Shown here: positions 53,648-62,631 of the stretch, piece after piece | Layout of the letters: each line of letters begins with the position of its first letter | How positions within the stretch are numbered: the stretch's first letter is position 1 | Notes under the pieces: generated by a model | What the model saw: only the letters and a program-made list of their open reading frames with translations | Databases searched by the model: none | Told to the model about the DNA's origin: nothing | Source: Thiothrix litoralis | Lineage (GTDB): Bacteria; Pseudomonadota; Gammaproteobacteria; Thiotrichales; Thiotrichaceae | Length of the DNA stretch: 64,000 bases | Direction: 5' to 3' | Assembly (NCBI RefSeq): GCF_017901135.1 | Contig: NZ_CP072801.1 | Span: forward strand, 124,001-188,000 | Translations under genes and position numbers: made by a program

Positions 53648-54148
53648 ATGATGATGGATAACGTAAATCTCCAGTTACTGGAGCAAGTGAAAGATACTTG
53701 CCCGGAATTCTGTGCGGCTTTGACCGACGGTGAAATTGCCAAGTTTGTGGCGTTCACTCGACTTCGTGAATTGGGTTCCCAGGAAGTTGTGGCTGATATT
53801 GGTGAAGTCAGTGACCGCTTTTATTTGGTGATTGGTGGCGCGGTCAAGCTATTGCACGTCGATGGTGAGCGCGAGTTTGAAGTGGGGCAGGTTGAGCCGG
53901 GTGGTTTAGTGGGTGAAATGTCCTTCTTTGACAAACAACCTCGCACAGTACGCCTGCGGGCGCGGCGTAGCGGGGTACGTTTGCTGGAAATCAGCCGCCC
54001 CATGTACAACCGTCTGCGTATTGCAGAACCGTATATTGCCACTAATTTACTGGAATTCGTGGTGCGCAGTCTGGACTGTTTGGTGCGTCATCTGAGTGAT
54101 GAAAATGCCAAGCTGCACAAGCAAGTGACAGGTCTTGGCTACCGCTAA
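53648..54148 (+). CDS. Cyclic-nucleotide-binding (CRP-like) domain protein
   Basis: 166 residues. A single beta-roll cNMP domain (SDRFYLVIGGAVKLLHVDGER, GGLVGEMSFFDKQPRTVRLRA with a GE...RT stretch close to the phosphate-binding cassette) and a C helix (LLEFVVRSLDCLVRHLSDENAKL). There is no HTH, so it is not a DNA-binding regulator by itself. A TATAAT at 53614-53619 could drive it. It sits directly before sctK and may relate second-messenger level to the type III system, but that is inference. Confidence 0.8.
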   Translation: MMMDNVNLQLLEQVKDTCPEFCAALTDGEIAKFVAFTRLRELGSQEVVADIGEVSDRFYLVIGGAVKLLHVDGEREFEVGQVEPGGLVGEMSFFDKQPRTVRLRARRSGVRLLEISRPMYNRLRIAEPYIATNLLEFVVRSLDCLVRHLSDENAKLHKQVTGLGYR

Positions 54149-54178
54149 TTCACGCAAGCGGGTGGCTTTGTCAGGAAA

Positions 54179-54206
54179 CGCCTGTCTATTCCCATAAAGA
54201 CAGGCG
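54179..54206 (+). terminator. Strong hairpin before sctK
   Basis: Perfect nine-base arms CGCCTGTCT (54179-54187) and AGACAGGCG (54198-54206) with a ten-base loop, in the gap between the cNMP gene and sctK. No T-run follows, so termination, attenuation or mRNA stabilisation are equally possible. Confidence 0.45.
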
Positions 54207-54240
54207 ATACTGCTAACATATTCATAATAATGTTGGCATC

Positions 54241-54936
54241 ATGAACCCAACCGATCATTTCGATATTACAAATGAGCTGTCACAGGCGGTGTGGCGCTTT
54301 AATTTCCGCCCAGACTCCTACCTGCACGCCAGTTGGCTGGCAACCATGCCGGATGGTCAGGTCATGCAAGCATTGTTTGGGCAAACACGCGGTGAAGGCC
54401 GTTTGGTGCAGCACATGATGCAGCGCCTTGGTTTGCGCGACAGCGTATTTTTCGATTTCAGCAAGCCGCTGTCACGTCTGGCTTTGTGGCGTGGGCAAGA
54501 ATTGGAACAATTGATTCTGTACTTGGGTGCAGTGTTTCATTTTCAGGCATTGCGGCGCATCGTTACCCGTGATGACCTGCTCAAAGTCCAGCAATTATTG
54601 GGTGATGACCTTTACCGTTTTCTGCAACAGCGAGCACCGTTGTTAACCCACAATGTGACCACGGAGATTGCTTTCCCCGCGCACATGGGTTTGAAGAAGC
54701 GTTTTGCATTAGCAGGGATGTTGTGTTTGCGAGCCGCGTTTGCTGATTACCCGTCTGCTTTCTGGAAACGGCTGGCTTACAAGCTGGAGCGCGAGTTTTA
54801 CGTCTTGTGGAAACGCCATGCTAAATGTGGGGCGGAGATGGATACCCAAACCGCTGAATGTGCTGTTCTGGTACAAAAAGTTGCGATAGAAATCAAAATG
54901 GGAGTCAGCCGCGATGGCAAAATTCTTTTCAATTAA
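54241..54936 (+). CDS. sctK: Type III secretion sorting-platform protein SctK
   Basis: 231 residues, without TM segments. The start (VWRFNFRPDSYLHASWL) is the conserved opening of YscK/PscK-type proteins, and LEQLILYLGAVFHFQALRRIVTRDDLLKVQQLLG corresponds to their central helical region. SctK links the cytoplasmic SctQ-SctL pods to the inner ring. It overlaps sctL by 23 bases, the expected order. Assignment rests on these motifs and on context; the family is poorly conserved. Confidence 0.78.
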   Translation: MNPTDHFDITNELSQAVWRFNFRPDSYLHASWLATMPDGQVMQALFGQTRGEGRLVQHMMQRLGLRDSVFFDFSKPLSRLALWRGQELEQLILYLGAVFHFQALRRIVTRDDLLKVQQLLGDDLYRFLQQRAPLLTHNVTTEIAFPAHMGLKKRFALAGMLCLRAAFADYPSAFWKRLAYKLEREFYVLWKRHAKCGAEMDTQTAECAVLVQKVAIEIKMGVSRDGKILFN

Positions 54937-55531
54937 GCCCGTGGACACGCAATTACGTGCGGATCAAAAAGTCCTGAAAGCGGCTGATTACGAGCAACTG
55001 GTGGATTATGACCGCATGGCGTTTGAGCTTCAGCACCGCCATCGTCAACGCGAAGAAATTGTTTCCGTGGCCTTGGGGCGTTCCATCAAACGTGGTCTGG
55101 AGCAGGGGCGGGAACGTGCCGACAAGGAAGCAGCGGAAAAAATGATACTGTTTGCCGGGCGGGTGAACGATACCCTGATGATGCTGGAAGGTGAGTTGGA
55201 AGAGCTGGTGACGACCGCTGTCCGCAAAGTGATCCACAGTTTTGATGCCGACGAGCGCGTTAGGCAGGCCGTGTTAGGTGGGTTGGAACTGGTGCGGGGC
55301 AGCCACAAGCTGATGATCCGCGTACACCCGCAGCGGCAGGCCGCCATTTCGGAGCAACTGGATGCGATTCCGCACCGTTTCACCAGTCTGGAAGTGGTCG
55401 GCGATGATCAGGTGGCGGAAGATGGCTGTATTCTGGAATCGGATCTGGGGATCGTGAATGCTGGGCTAGAGCAGCAAATGCAGGTTATTGAACAGGCTCT
55501 TCGCGGGCACTTTTTGCGCCCTGAACTTTAA
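54914..55531 (+). CDS. sctL: Type III secretion stator protein SctL
   Basis: 205 residues. A charged helical N-terminal half (DYDRMAFELQHRHRQREEIVSVALG, then ERADKEAAEKMILFAGRV) and a C-terminal domain like FliH/V-ATPase E subunits (VRKVIHSFDADERVRQAVLGGLELVRG, LMIRVHPQRQAAI, DGCILESDLGIVNAGLEQQMQVIEQAL). SctL joins the ATPase SctN to the sorting platform. The 3' end runs 47 bases into the convergent sctO gene. Confidence 0.88.
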   Translation: MAKFFSIKPVDTQLRADQKVLKAADYEQLVDYDRMAFELQHRHRQREEIVSVALGRSIKRGLEQGRERADKEAAEKMILFAGRVNDTLMMLEGELEELVTTAVRKVIHSFDADERVRQAVLGGLELVRGSHKLMIRVHPQRQAAISEQLDAIPHRFTSLEVVGDDQVAEDGCILESDLGIVNAGLEQQMQVIEQALRGHFLRPEL

Positions 55532-55907
55532 TGATTTCCTTGAGTTTTTCCAGCTTCAGATTGGCTTCACTGGAGTTTTGTTGGGCTGTCTGAACCTGTG
55601 CTTCGGCAGCCTGCAAACCTTGATGTGCTTCAGCCAATTCTGCGCGTAGGCGTTCTTCTTCCTGACGCAAGTCTTCCAGATTTTTTTGGTAATCAAACAG
55701 CATTTGCGGGGCGAATGGCTGGTTTTTTAGGCTGGCGAACAGGGCTTCCTGATGTTCCAGCCGCCATTGCCCGAAACTGGCGAGTTGCTGTTCTTTTTGG
55801 TGCAGGCGTTGTTGTTGTTCCTGCAAGACTCGCCGCTGTTCCTGTAATTCAACGAAGCGTTGTTCCATACGGCGGGAACGGATGGTTTTTAATTGTTCCA
55901 GACTCAT
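55485..55907 (-). CDS. sctO: Type III secretion stalk protein SctO
   Basis: 140 residues from ATG 55907 (AGGA eight bases before it; a GTG 30 bases earlier lies within sctN). Nearly all helical with a long Gln/Glu-rich antiparallel coiled coil (RFVELQEQRRVLQEQQQRL, then EERLRAELAEAHQGLQAAEAQVQ), the shape of SctO/FliJ, which inserts into the SctN hexamer and couples it to SctV. It follows sctN directly, as usual. Confidence 0.82.
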   Translation of the reverse strand: MSLEQLKTIRSRRMEQRFVELQEQRRVLQEQQQRLHQKEQQLASFGQWRLEHQEALFASLKNQPFAPQMLFDYQKNLEDLRQEEERLRAELAEAHQGLQAAEAQVQTAQQNSSEANLKLEKLKEIIKVQGAKSAREEPVQ

Positions 55908-55912
55908 GGTGC

Positions 55913-57247
55913 TTATCCTGCCAGTTGCGTCAGCCACTTGACGGTATCGTCAAAGCTGGAATATTCGTGTGAAGGCTGTTTGAGGAAACGCAGAATTTCG
56001 TCCATTTTGCGGATGGCTTCGTCTGCCAGCGGGTCAGAGCCGTGTTTGTATTCACCGACCCGCAGCAAAAATTCGATTTCCTTGTGTTTGGCCAGCAGGG
56101 TGCGCAGGTGGGCGGCGGCGGCGCGGTGTTGTGGGCTGACCAGTTGCGGCATGATACGACTGAGGCTTGCCAGCACATCGACGGCCGGGTAGTGGTTGCC
56201 TGCGGCAAGGTCACGCGACAGCATGATGTGCCCATCCAGCAGCGAGCGCACTTCATCGGCGATCGGGTCGCTCATGTCGTCGCCTTCCACCAGTACGGTG
56301 TAAAATGCGGTGATGGAGCCTTTATCAGAGTTACCGGCGCGTTCCACCAGTTTGGGCAGTTCCGAAAAGACCGAGGGTGGAAAGCCGCGCCGTGCCGGGG
56401 CTTCACCGGCTGCCAGCCCGATTTCGCGTTGGGCGCGGGCAAAACGGGTGAGGGAGTCCATCAGCAACAGCACCCGGTTGCCTTTGTCACGGAAGTATTC
56501 GGCAACAGCGGTGGCAACGTAAGCGGCTTTGAGGCGTTCAATCGCGGGGCGGTCGGAGGTGGCAACAATCAGCACGGTTTTTTGCATCCCTTCTTCACCG
56601 AGCGCTTCTTCCATGAATTCGCGCACTTCACGTCCGCGTTCGCCGATCAGGGCAACGACGTAAACGTCAACCTCCGCGTGTTGCACCAACATGCTGAGCA
56701 GGGAGCTTTTGCCGACGCCTGCACCCGCAAACACGCCGATGCGTTGCCCGATACCGCAGGTGATGAGCGCATCCATTGAGCGTATGCCGAGTGATAATGG
56801 GGTGCTTACCCGGTCGCGTGACAAGGGGTCGGGGGGCGAGGCATAGATGGGGTAGTGTTCCGTGAAAGTAGGCATGGGTCTATCAGGATTTTCTTGCACG
56901 CGCCCGATGCCGTCGAGTACGCAACCGCGCAGGTGTTCACCGACACCAACTTCGAGCATTTTGCCGGTGGTAATCACTTGGGTGTGGGCAGACACGCCCT
57001 GCATGTCACCGATGGGGGCAAGTAAGGCGATGTTTTGCTCAAAGCCGATGACTTCAGCGGGAATCTCACGCGAATCGCCGCTGTTTTTCAGCATACACAA
57101 TTCGCCGAGTTTCACGCGGGGGACAATGGCGCGTACCACGGTTCCGGTGACTTGCACAATGCGCCCGTGCAGTACCAGCGGGGTGCAGTTGTCCAGATGG
57201 TTGCGCATCCGTTCCGTCACATGGCTTAAGGGGGTACGTGGTCTCAT
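55913..57247 (-). CDS. sctN: Type III secretion ATPase SctN
   Basis: 444 residues, full length. F1-beta-like: Walker [16 protein letters not shown], arginine/GER loop [16 protein letters not shown], Walker [26 protein letters not shown] and the T3SS-type [15 protein letters not shown]. It unfolds and strips chaperones from effectors. The start overlaps the sctV stop by four bases (ATGA). Confidence 0.95.
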   Translation of the reverse strand: MRPRTPLSHVTERMRNHLDNCTPLVLHGRIVQVTGTVVRAIVPRVKLGELCMLKNSGDSREIPAEVIGFEQNIALLAPIGDMQGVSAHTQVITTGKMLEVGVGEHLRGCVLDGIGRVQENPDRPMPTFTEHYPIYASPPDPLSRDRVSTPLSLGIRSMDALITCGIGQRIGVFAGAGVGKSSLLSMLVQHAEVDVYVVALIGERGREVREFMEEALGEEGMQKTVLIVATSDRPAIERLKAAYVATAVAEYFRDKGNRVLLLMDSLTRFARAQREIGLAAGEAPARRGFPPSVFSELPKLVERAGNSDKGSITAFYTVLVEGDDMSDPIADEVRSLLDGHIMLSRDLAAGNHYPAVDVLASLSRIMPQLVSPQHRAAAAHLRTLLAKHKEIEFLLRVGEYKHGSDPLADEAIRKMDEILRFLKQPSHEYSSFDDTVKWLTQLAG

Positions 57248-59298
57248 GTCAGGCGAATCTCCCCAGCAGGATTGAGGGAGACACTGGAAGTCAGTTCTTG
57301 CACAGAGATCACCGGGAGTTCCGGGTAACTGTTTTCCAGATGCCGCCGGATATGCCGCCGTAACTCCATATTGGTGAGGATCACCGGGCGTACCTTGTCC
57401 TTGGCGTGTTCGGATTCGAGTTCCCGCAAGGTGTTGGCAAAGCGCTCGGTAGCCTCAGGAGCCAGCGCAAAAAATACGCCATTCGGGGTTTGGCGCAGGC
57501 TGTTTTGCAGCAGCTTTTCGGTTTCGGGCGCGAACATGTAAACCGGCAATACCCCTGTACCGTTGGTGAAGGTGTAGGAAAGCTGGCGCTTGAGGCCGAC
57601 GCGCACCCGTTCTGCCAACATGCTGGTATCTTTTTCCGCTTCACCAAATTCCACCAGGGTTCCTAGAATCTGCCGCAGGTCGCGGATGGAAACGCCTTCG
57701 TTCAACAGGCGGCGGAATACATCGACCGTTTTGGGCGTGGTGACGGCACGTTGTACTTCCCTGACCAGCTCGGCGTAACTGGATTGTTCCAGTTTGCTGT
57801 ACAGGGTGTGTATTTCTTGTATGCCGATGAATTCAGACGCGTGCTTGCGCAGGATGTAAGCGAGATGGCGGCTGATGGCCTGGATATTGTCGGGGGCAGG
57901 GCGTGTGCCACCGGTAACTATATCGCTTCCGGCTTTGTCTGTCGCTGGTTTGGCTAACTCTACGCCTGTGGTATTGGCAGAGGTGGGTTGAAGATTGCCT
58001 TGGGCAACGGGTATGCCCCGGATGGAAATCTGGTAGTTGTCATTGCTGAGACGTGATGACAGACGCACGCTGATGCCGGGCAATGGAACGCCCATGTCCT
58101 GATAGAATTCACGGCGGATACGCACGAATTCCAGATTCAAGGTATCCATTGAAAACAGGTTTTTGGCTTGGGCGGGTAATTCCACTAGCGCGGGTGACAG
58201 GGGTTGCATGTCTTCCAGAGCTGCTTTGGCATCGCTACCACCAGCCAGTTGTGCTGCGGCACCACCGGCTTCTTGTTGCCCGATGACGGTGGTGATTTCT
58301 GCGTCGGAAAATGCCATCTGGTGCTGCACCTTGCGCAAGGCCATACCCGTAACGCCCAATAATATCCCCAGAAACAGGAAAATGACCGTTGGGAAACCGG
58401 GGATTAGCCCCATCGCGGCAACAATGCCCGCAGCACCGAGCAAGGCGCTGGGTTGGGCGAGTATTTGCCCGCCAATGTCACTACCCAGATTGGCATCGTC
58501 TTCACCCCGGACGCGGGTGACAATGATACCGGCAGTGATGGAAATAAACAGCGCGGGTATTTGTGACACCAGCCCGTCACCAATGGTGAGGATGGAATAC
58601 AGTTCTAATGCATCGCCCATTGCCATGCCGCGTTGCATCGTGCCGATGGACAAGCCGCCAATAATATTGACCATGATGATGATCAAACCGGCGATGGCGT
58701 CGCCTTTGACGAATTTCATCGCGCCATCGAGTGCGCCGTATAACTGGCTTTCTTTTTCCAGATTGGAACGGCGCTTCCGGGCATCGACAAGGGTGATCAG
58801 GCCAGCACGCATGTCGCTGTCAATGCTCATTTGTTTGCCGGGCATGGCATCCAGTGAGAAACGCGCGCTGACTTCGGCAATACGTTCCGAGCCTTTGGTG
58901 ATGACGATGAATTGCACGATTGTGATGATCAGGAAGACGACCAAACCTACAATCAGGTTGCCGCCTACCACGAATTCCCCAAAGGTCTGGATAATGTGCC
59001 CAGCGTCTGCTTCCAGCAGGATCAAGCGGGTAGTCGCGATGCTGAGGGAGAGCCGGAACAAGGTGGTCAGCAGCAGAATCGAGGGAAAAGACGAGATGGC
59101 CAAGGGGTGGGGGATGTAGATCCCCAGCATCATTAACAGGATGGCAATGGTCATGTTCAGGGCGATCAGCATATCCATGACCAAGGTGGGCATGGGCAGG
59201 ATCATCATGGAAATGATGGCCACCAGCAACAATGCCAGCACCACATCGCTGCGCTTGGTTAGCGAGTTGAGAAGGTCTTGTGATTGGCTGGATTGCAT
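57244..59298 (-). CDS. sctV: Type III export gate protein SctV (FHIPEP family)
   Basis: 684 residues. Eight TM helices in the first 330, including the family loop [37 protein letters not shown]; the cytoplasmic ring domain follows (about 360-684; [24 protein letters not shown]). SctV forms a nonamer that receives substrates and couples proton flow to export. It is followed by sctN in the usual order. Confidence 0.95.
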   Translation of the reverse strand: MQSSQSQDLLNSLTKRSDVVLALLLVAIISMMILPMPTLVMDMLIALNMTIAILLMMLGIYIPHPLAISSFPSILLLTTLFRLSLSIATTRLILLEADAGHIIQTFGEFVVGGNLIVGLVVFLIITIVQFIVITKGSERIAEVSARFSLDAMPGKQMSIDSDMRAGLITLVDARKRRSNLEKESQLYGALDGAMKFVKGDAIAGLIIIMVNIIGGLSIGTMQRGMAMGDALELYSILTIGDGLVSQIPALFISITAGIIVTRVRGEDDANLGSDIGGQILAQPSALLGAAGIVAAMGLIPGFPTVIFLFLGILLGVTGMALRKVQHQMAFSDAEITTVIGQQEAGGAAAQLAGGSDAKAALEDMQPLSPALVELPAQAKNLFSMDTLNLEFVRIRREFYQDMGVPLPGISVRLSSRLSNDNYQISIRGIPVAQGNLQPTSANTTGVELAKPATDKAGSDIVTGGTRPAPDNIQAISRHLAYILRKHASEFIGIQEIHTLYSKLEQSSYAELVREVQRAVTTPKTVDVFRRLLNEGVSIRDLRQILGTLVEFGEAEKDTSMLAERVRVGLKRQLSYTFTNGTGVLPVYMFAPETEKLLQNSLRQTPNGVFFALAPEATERFANTLRELESEHAKDKVRPVILTNMELRRHIRRHLENSYPELPVISVQELTSSVSLNPAGEIRLT

Positions 59299-59328
59299 GG
59301 GGAACGTGCTCCTGATCCTTGTAATGAA

Positions 59329-59865
59329 TTATGTGGCTTGGCTTAGGGGCGTGATGTATAAGGTTCTGTCATTGATAGCTACGATCCTCGCTTGGGTTCC
59401 TGCTGGGCAATCCGTTCCGGCAAGCTGCCATTCCAGATTATCTAAACGAATGCTGCCGCTACCATCCACCACAGGTTGTTCCAGCGTAACGACTTGCCCG
59501 ATAAGCTGTTTGCCGGGGTATTCGGTGAAAACCCGTTTCAGCGACTTGAACAAGTCAGCCAACAAGGGGGCGAGCAGGACGCAGACCAGTACCAGTAAAA
59601 ATTGCCAGCGCCACAAACCGTCGGGGTTGAGCAGCATCAGCAAGCCGGTAATGCCTGCCCCAATGCCCAGCCAGGTTTCCCAGCCAGCCATGAAACGTTG
59701 CTGGTATTGCTTGACCAGCCCGGCCTTGTGTTTCAGGTGCTGGGTAGCGCGGAAAATGGCGTAATGTGTTTGTGCCCGCAAGTTGGTGCGTCTGAATTCC
59801 GCCCAGCCGTTTTTTACGCGCTGGAGAAAGGTCGTAGGCTGATTGTCTGGTTCCATACGTTTCAC
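59329..59865 (-). CDS. NfeD-like membrane protein inside the type III operon
   Basis: 178 residues (GTG 59865 overlapping the sctU stop; ATG 59856 is an alternative). A basic, soluble N-terminal part of about 60 residues (RVKNGWAEFRRTNLRAQ, RATQHLKHKAGLVKQYQQRF) precedes two closely spaced TM helices (about 68-100) and a C-terminal OB-fold region of about 60 residues resembling NfeD: QLIGQVVTLEQPVVDGSGSI, then DCPAGTQARIVAINDRTLYI. NfeD-type proteins organise membrane microdomains with stomatin/flotillin partners. I know of no standard T3SS component of this kind; the tight linkage to sctU and sctV suggests a role in the export gate. Confidence 0.7.
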   Translation of the reverse strand: MKRMEPDNQPTTFLQRVKNGWAEFRRTNLRAQTHYAIFRATQHLKHKAGLVKQYQQRFMAGWETWLGIGAGITGLLMLLNPDGLWRWQFLLVLVCVLLAPLLADLFKSLKRVFTEYPGKQLIGQVVTLEQPVVDGSGSIRLDNLEWQLAGTDCPAGTQARIVAINDRTLYITPLSQAT

Positions 59866-60920
59866 TGTTTGACTTGCCCCTGCGTCTGGCGGAGCAGGTT
59901 TGCAATTTTGTTAATGGTTTTTTCCGGTATGTATTGGTCAATTTTGCCCTCGCTAAGCAAGTCATCGACCAAAATAGGGTCACTAACCACAGGAACATTT
60001 TCCAGGGTGGCGATTTCCACCATTTTCCGGGACATATTATTTTTACCAATGGCCACAATGATGGGTAGTGGTGTCACGCCTTGTTCGTATTGCAACGCAA
60101 TGGCTATACCCATGTCGAGGATAAGCAGCCGAGCGGTGCGGATACGCTTCTGGATGTCTTGCTCGGATAGCTCCCGGCGGATGCCTTGGCGGGCGGCACG
60201 GACGTGGGGGTCGCCAAAAATATCCTTCATTTCCTTTTTGACTTCTTCCTTGGTCATGCGCTGGTCTTTGGTGAATTGTTGGCGCTGGAACAGGAAGTCG
60301 ACCACCGCCATGATGATCAGCATGGGTACAATGAATAGCATCAGTTGGCGAACCAGATGTTCAATAACTTCTTTCTGGCATTCGACGTTACATTGTTTGA
60401 TGGCATGGAGCAGTTCGCTGATGCCAGTCCGTACCACAAATAACAGGATAACACCGACAATCAGGGTTTTGAGTAAGGCTATCAGGGTGGTGACGAATTG
60501 CTTGGCAGAAAATATCCGCTTGAACCCGCTGGTAAAGCTGATTTTTGAGGGGCGTGGAATGATGGGGTCAAAGGAGAATACAAAACCAGTCTGGATAATA
60601 CTGCCGAGAATGCCAGAAATGACGGTCATCATGGCGAAGGGGATGGCGATACTGTACAGGGCATTTTCCATCACGGCTTTGAAGCCAAGATCCAGCGCCT
60701 GTGGAAACGGCATGGTGTAAAGCCTTGGGATAATATCGAACATTTCCATGAATTTGGCGAAAACCCAGTCCCATGCCGCAAAAAAGTACAGGACAACAAA
60801 TAGCATGGTTAGCGCCGCCGATACGTCGTTACTGCGGGCAACCTGGCCTTTCTCGTGGGCTTTTTTGAGTTTGCGCGAACTCGGTTCTTCGGTTTTTTCT
60901 TGGCTGCTGTCTTCGCTCAT
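59862..60920 (-). CDS. sctU: Type III export switch protein SctU, lacking the NPTH cleavage motif
   Basis: 352 residues, standard length. Four TM helices in residues 30-210 after the basic opening EEPSSRKLKKAHEKGQVARSNDV, a linker helix TKEEVKKEMKDIFGDPHVRAARQGIRRELSEQ and the cytoplasmic domain. In place of the family NPTH, the strand reads ARLLILDMGIAIALQYEQG, i.e. LDMG at 60108-60119; the following PLPIIVAIGKNNMSRKMVEIATLENVPVV is otherwise well conserved. NPTH self-cleavage normally sets the switch from needle to effector export. The frame is intact, so this is a substitution, not damage. Confidence 0.92.
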   Translation of the reverse strand: MSEDSSQEKTEEPSSRKLKKAHEKGQVARSNDVSAALTMLFVVLYFFAAWDWVFAKFMEMFDIIPRLYTMPFPQALDLGFKAVMENALYSIAIPFAMMTVISGILGSIIQTGFVFSFDPIIPRPSKISFTSGFKRIFSAKQFVTTLIALLKTLIVGVILLFVVRTGISELLHAIKQCNVECQKEVIEHLVRQLMLFIVPMLIIMAVVDFLFQRQQFTKDQRMTKEEVKKEMKDIFGDPHVRAARQGIRRELSEQDIQKRIRTARLLILDMGIAIALQYEQGVTPLPIIVAIGKNNMSRKMVEIATLENVPVVSDPILVDDLLSEGKIDQYIPEKTINKIANLLRQTQGQVKQ

Positions 60921-61699
60921 CGTAGTAGGGCATCCAGTAACGGCAGGTTGTTCCCCATCTTGAAGAACCCCTCTTTCAGGTAGTCCGCCAAAAAGCTGAT
61001 GTAGAGCGTTAGCATGAAAAACGTCAGGCCACTTTTGACCGGCATGGCGGCGAGGAACACGTTTAATTGGGGGAGGAAGCGTCCCACTATGCCAAGCCCA
61101 AAGTCGACCAAAAACATAGCACCAAGGAATGGTCCAGCGATGAGAACGCTGGTATACAGCAGCAGATCCAGTTGCTGGAGAAAGAATGTCGTCACTTCCA
61201 GAGTAATGCGTGGGTAAAACTGGTCGATCGGCCAGGTTTGGTAGCTAAAGTAGAGGGTTTGCAACAAAATCAAAAAGCCACCGGATACCAGTAGCAGTGT
61301 GGTCAGCAGCAGGCTGAACAAGCCACCCAACGGCGATACCATATTGGCGGTGACGGGTGAGAAAAACAGGGCGCTCATGACCCCGCGTTGCATATCAATC
61401 AGGAATCCGGCAGCTTTTACCGCCCAAAAAGGTACGCTCAGGGTGTAACCCAATAACAGCCCGATGACGCCCTCTTTGACTAAAATGCCGAGCAGGTGAA
61501 GCATATCCAGTTCAATATTCAGAAATTGCTCGTGTGTCAGTGGCAGGATGAATAGTGACATGATCATGATGATCCCGTTGCGCAAGGTACGCGGTACGAT
61601 GGGATCTGTCAGGATGGGGAGCAAGGCGAATGCCACCAGTATTCTGGGGGCGGTCAGTGCCCAAGCCAGCAACCACGAATGAAGGGCATCCGTTTCCAT
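60917..61699 (-). CDS. sctT: Type III export apparatus protein SctT
   Basis: 260 residues from ATG 61699; an in-frame extension upstream is inside sctS. About seven TM segments of SpaR/YscT/FliR type: LLAWALTAPRILVAFALLPIL, GYTLSVPFWAVKAAGFLIDMQRG, FLVDFGLGIVGRFLPQLNVFLAAMPVKSG. It forms part of the SctRST export pore and contacts SctU. It overlaps sctS by one base (TAATG) and sctU by four. Confidence 0.93.
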   Translation of the reverse strand: METDALHSWLLAWALTAPRILVAFALLPILTDPIVPRTLRNGIIMIMSLFILPLTHEQFLNIELDMLHLLGILVKEGVIGLLLGYTLSVPFWAVKAAGFLIDMQRGVMSALFFSPVTANMVSPLGGLFSLLLTTLLLVSGGFLILLQTLYFSYQTWPIDQFYPRITLEVTTFFLQQLDLLLYTSVLIAGPFLGAMFLVDFGLGIVGRFLPQLNVFLAAMPVKSGLTFFMLTLYISFLADYLKEGFFKMGNNLPLLDALLR

Positions 61700-61971
61700 T
61701 AGTGATGCCGCACCAGAGGGATTTGATCGAAAGCATTCTGAGTGAAAGTGAGGAGTTCTGGCCCTAGCCAACGCACGGTGGCGGCTAGAGCCAGCATGGT
61801 GACAACCAGTTTGAAGCCATGCGGCAGGGTTTGTTCCTGAATTGAAGTCAGTGCTTGCAGCAAACCGATCAACAAGCCGACGATGGTGGCCGCAATGATG
61901 GCTGGCAACGACAGGTACAGGATCAGTTGCATCGCCAGCGAGGTGTTGTGGATGATGTCGGTTTCATTCAT
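61699..61971 (-). CDS. sctS: Type III export apparatus protein SctS
   Basis: 90 residues with two TM helices (about 15-38 and 50-72) and the family loop GLLQALTSIQEQTLPHGFKL. Four copies join SctR and SctT in the pore in known systems. It lies between sctR (four bases upstream) and sctT. Confidence 0.95.
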   Translation of the reverse strand: MNETDIIHNTSLAMQLILYLSLPAIIAATIVGLLIGLLQALTSIQEQTLPHGFKLVVTMLALAATVRWLGPELLTFTQNAFDQIPLVRHH

Positions 61972-61975
61972 GGCG

Positions 61976-62629
61976 TCAGTAACTCAGTATCAGGCCGTGG
62001 ATCAGGCGTGACCAGCCATCCACCAGCACAAACAGCAATAGCTTGAAGGGCAGGGAGATCACCATCGGGGACAACATCATCATGCCCATTGACATCAACA
62101 GGTTGGAAATCACTAGGTCAATGACCACGAATGGCAGAAAAATCAGGAAACCTACCTGAAAAGCATTGGTCAATTCACTCACCATGAAAGCGGGGATGAG
62201 CACCAACAGGTGATCAGTGGTGATGTCTTTTGCGTATTTTTCTGGCCATAGCTTTTGGGTGGTTTGCGTGAAAAATTCGCGTTCACTGTCACTGGAATGT
62301 TTGGTCAGGAATTGCCGCAAGGGGTCAGTGCTGCCTTCTAGCGCATCAATCAGTTGCGGGTTACGGATGTCCTCGATGGAGACGCCGTGGGTATTGAATT
62401 GTTCGTAGGTTTCCATCACCACCGGTGCCATGATGTACATGGACAGAATAATGGCAATGCCACTGATGGCAATGTTGGGTGGTTCCTGTTGCAAGCCCAA
62501 AGCACTACGGATGATGTGCATCACCACCACCAGCTTGACGAACGAGCTAACCATGATCGCAATGAAGGGCGCTAGCCCCAGAATCGTCAGGATGGCTAGC
62601 AGTAGAATGGGATTGGGCATACCCTCCAT
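61976..62629 (-). CDS. sctR: Type III export apparatus protein SctR
   Basis: 217 residues, typical length. Conserved FliP/SctR segments: SSFVKLVVVMHIIRSALGLQQEPPN, the periplasmic loop and IPAFMVSELTNAFQVGFLIFLPFVVIDLVISNLLMSMGMMMLSP. Five SctR subunits form the core of the export pore. Confidence 0.96.
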   Translation of the reverse strand: MEGMPNPILLLAILTILGLAPFIAIMVSSFVKLVVVMHIIRSALGLQQEPPNIAISGIAIILSMYIMAPVVMETYEQFNTHGVSIEDIRNPQLIDALEGSTDPLRQFLTKHSSDSEREFFTQTTQKLWPEKYAKDITTDHLLVLIPAFMVSELTNAFQVGFLIFLPFVVIDLVISNLLMSMGMMMLSPMVISLPFKLLLFVLVDGWSRLIHGLILSY

Positions 62630-62631
62630 GC

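Noticed and set aside
60061-60180. Frameshift as explanation for the missing NPTH in SctU
   Set aside because: The frame reads smoothly through conserved residues on both sides (RTARLLI and IAIALQYEQG) without insertion or deletion, so a frameshift is not needed.
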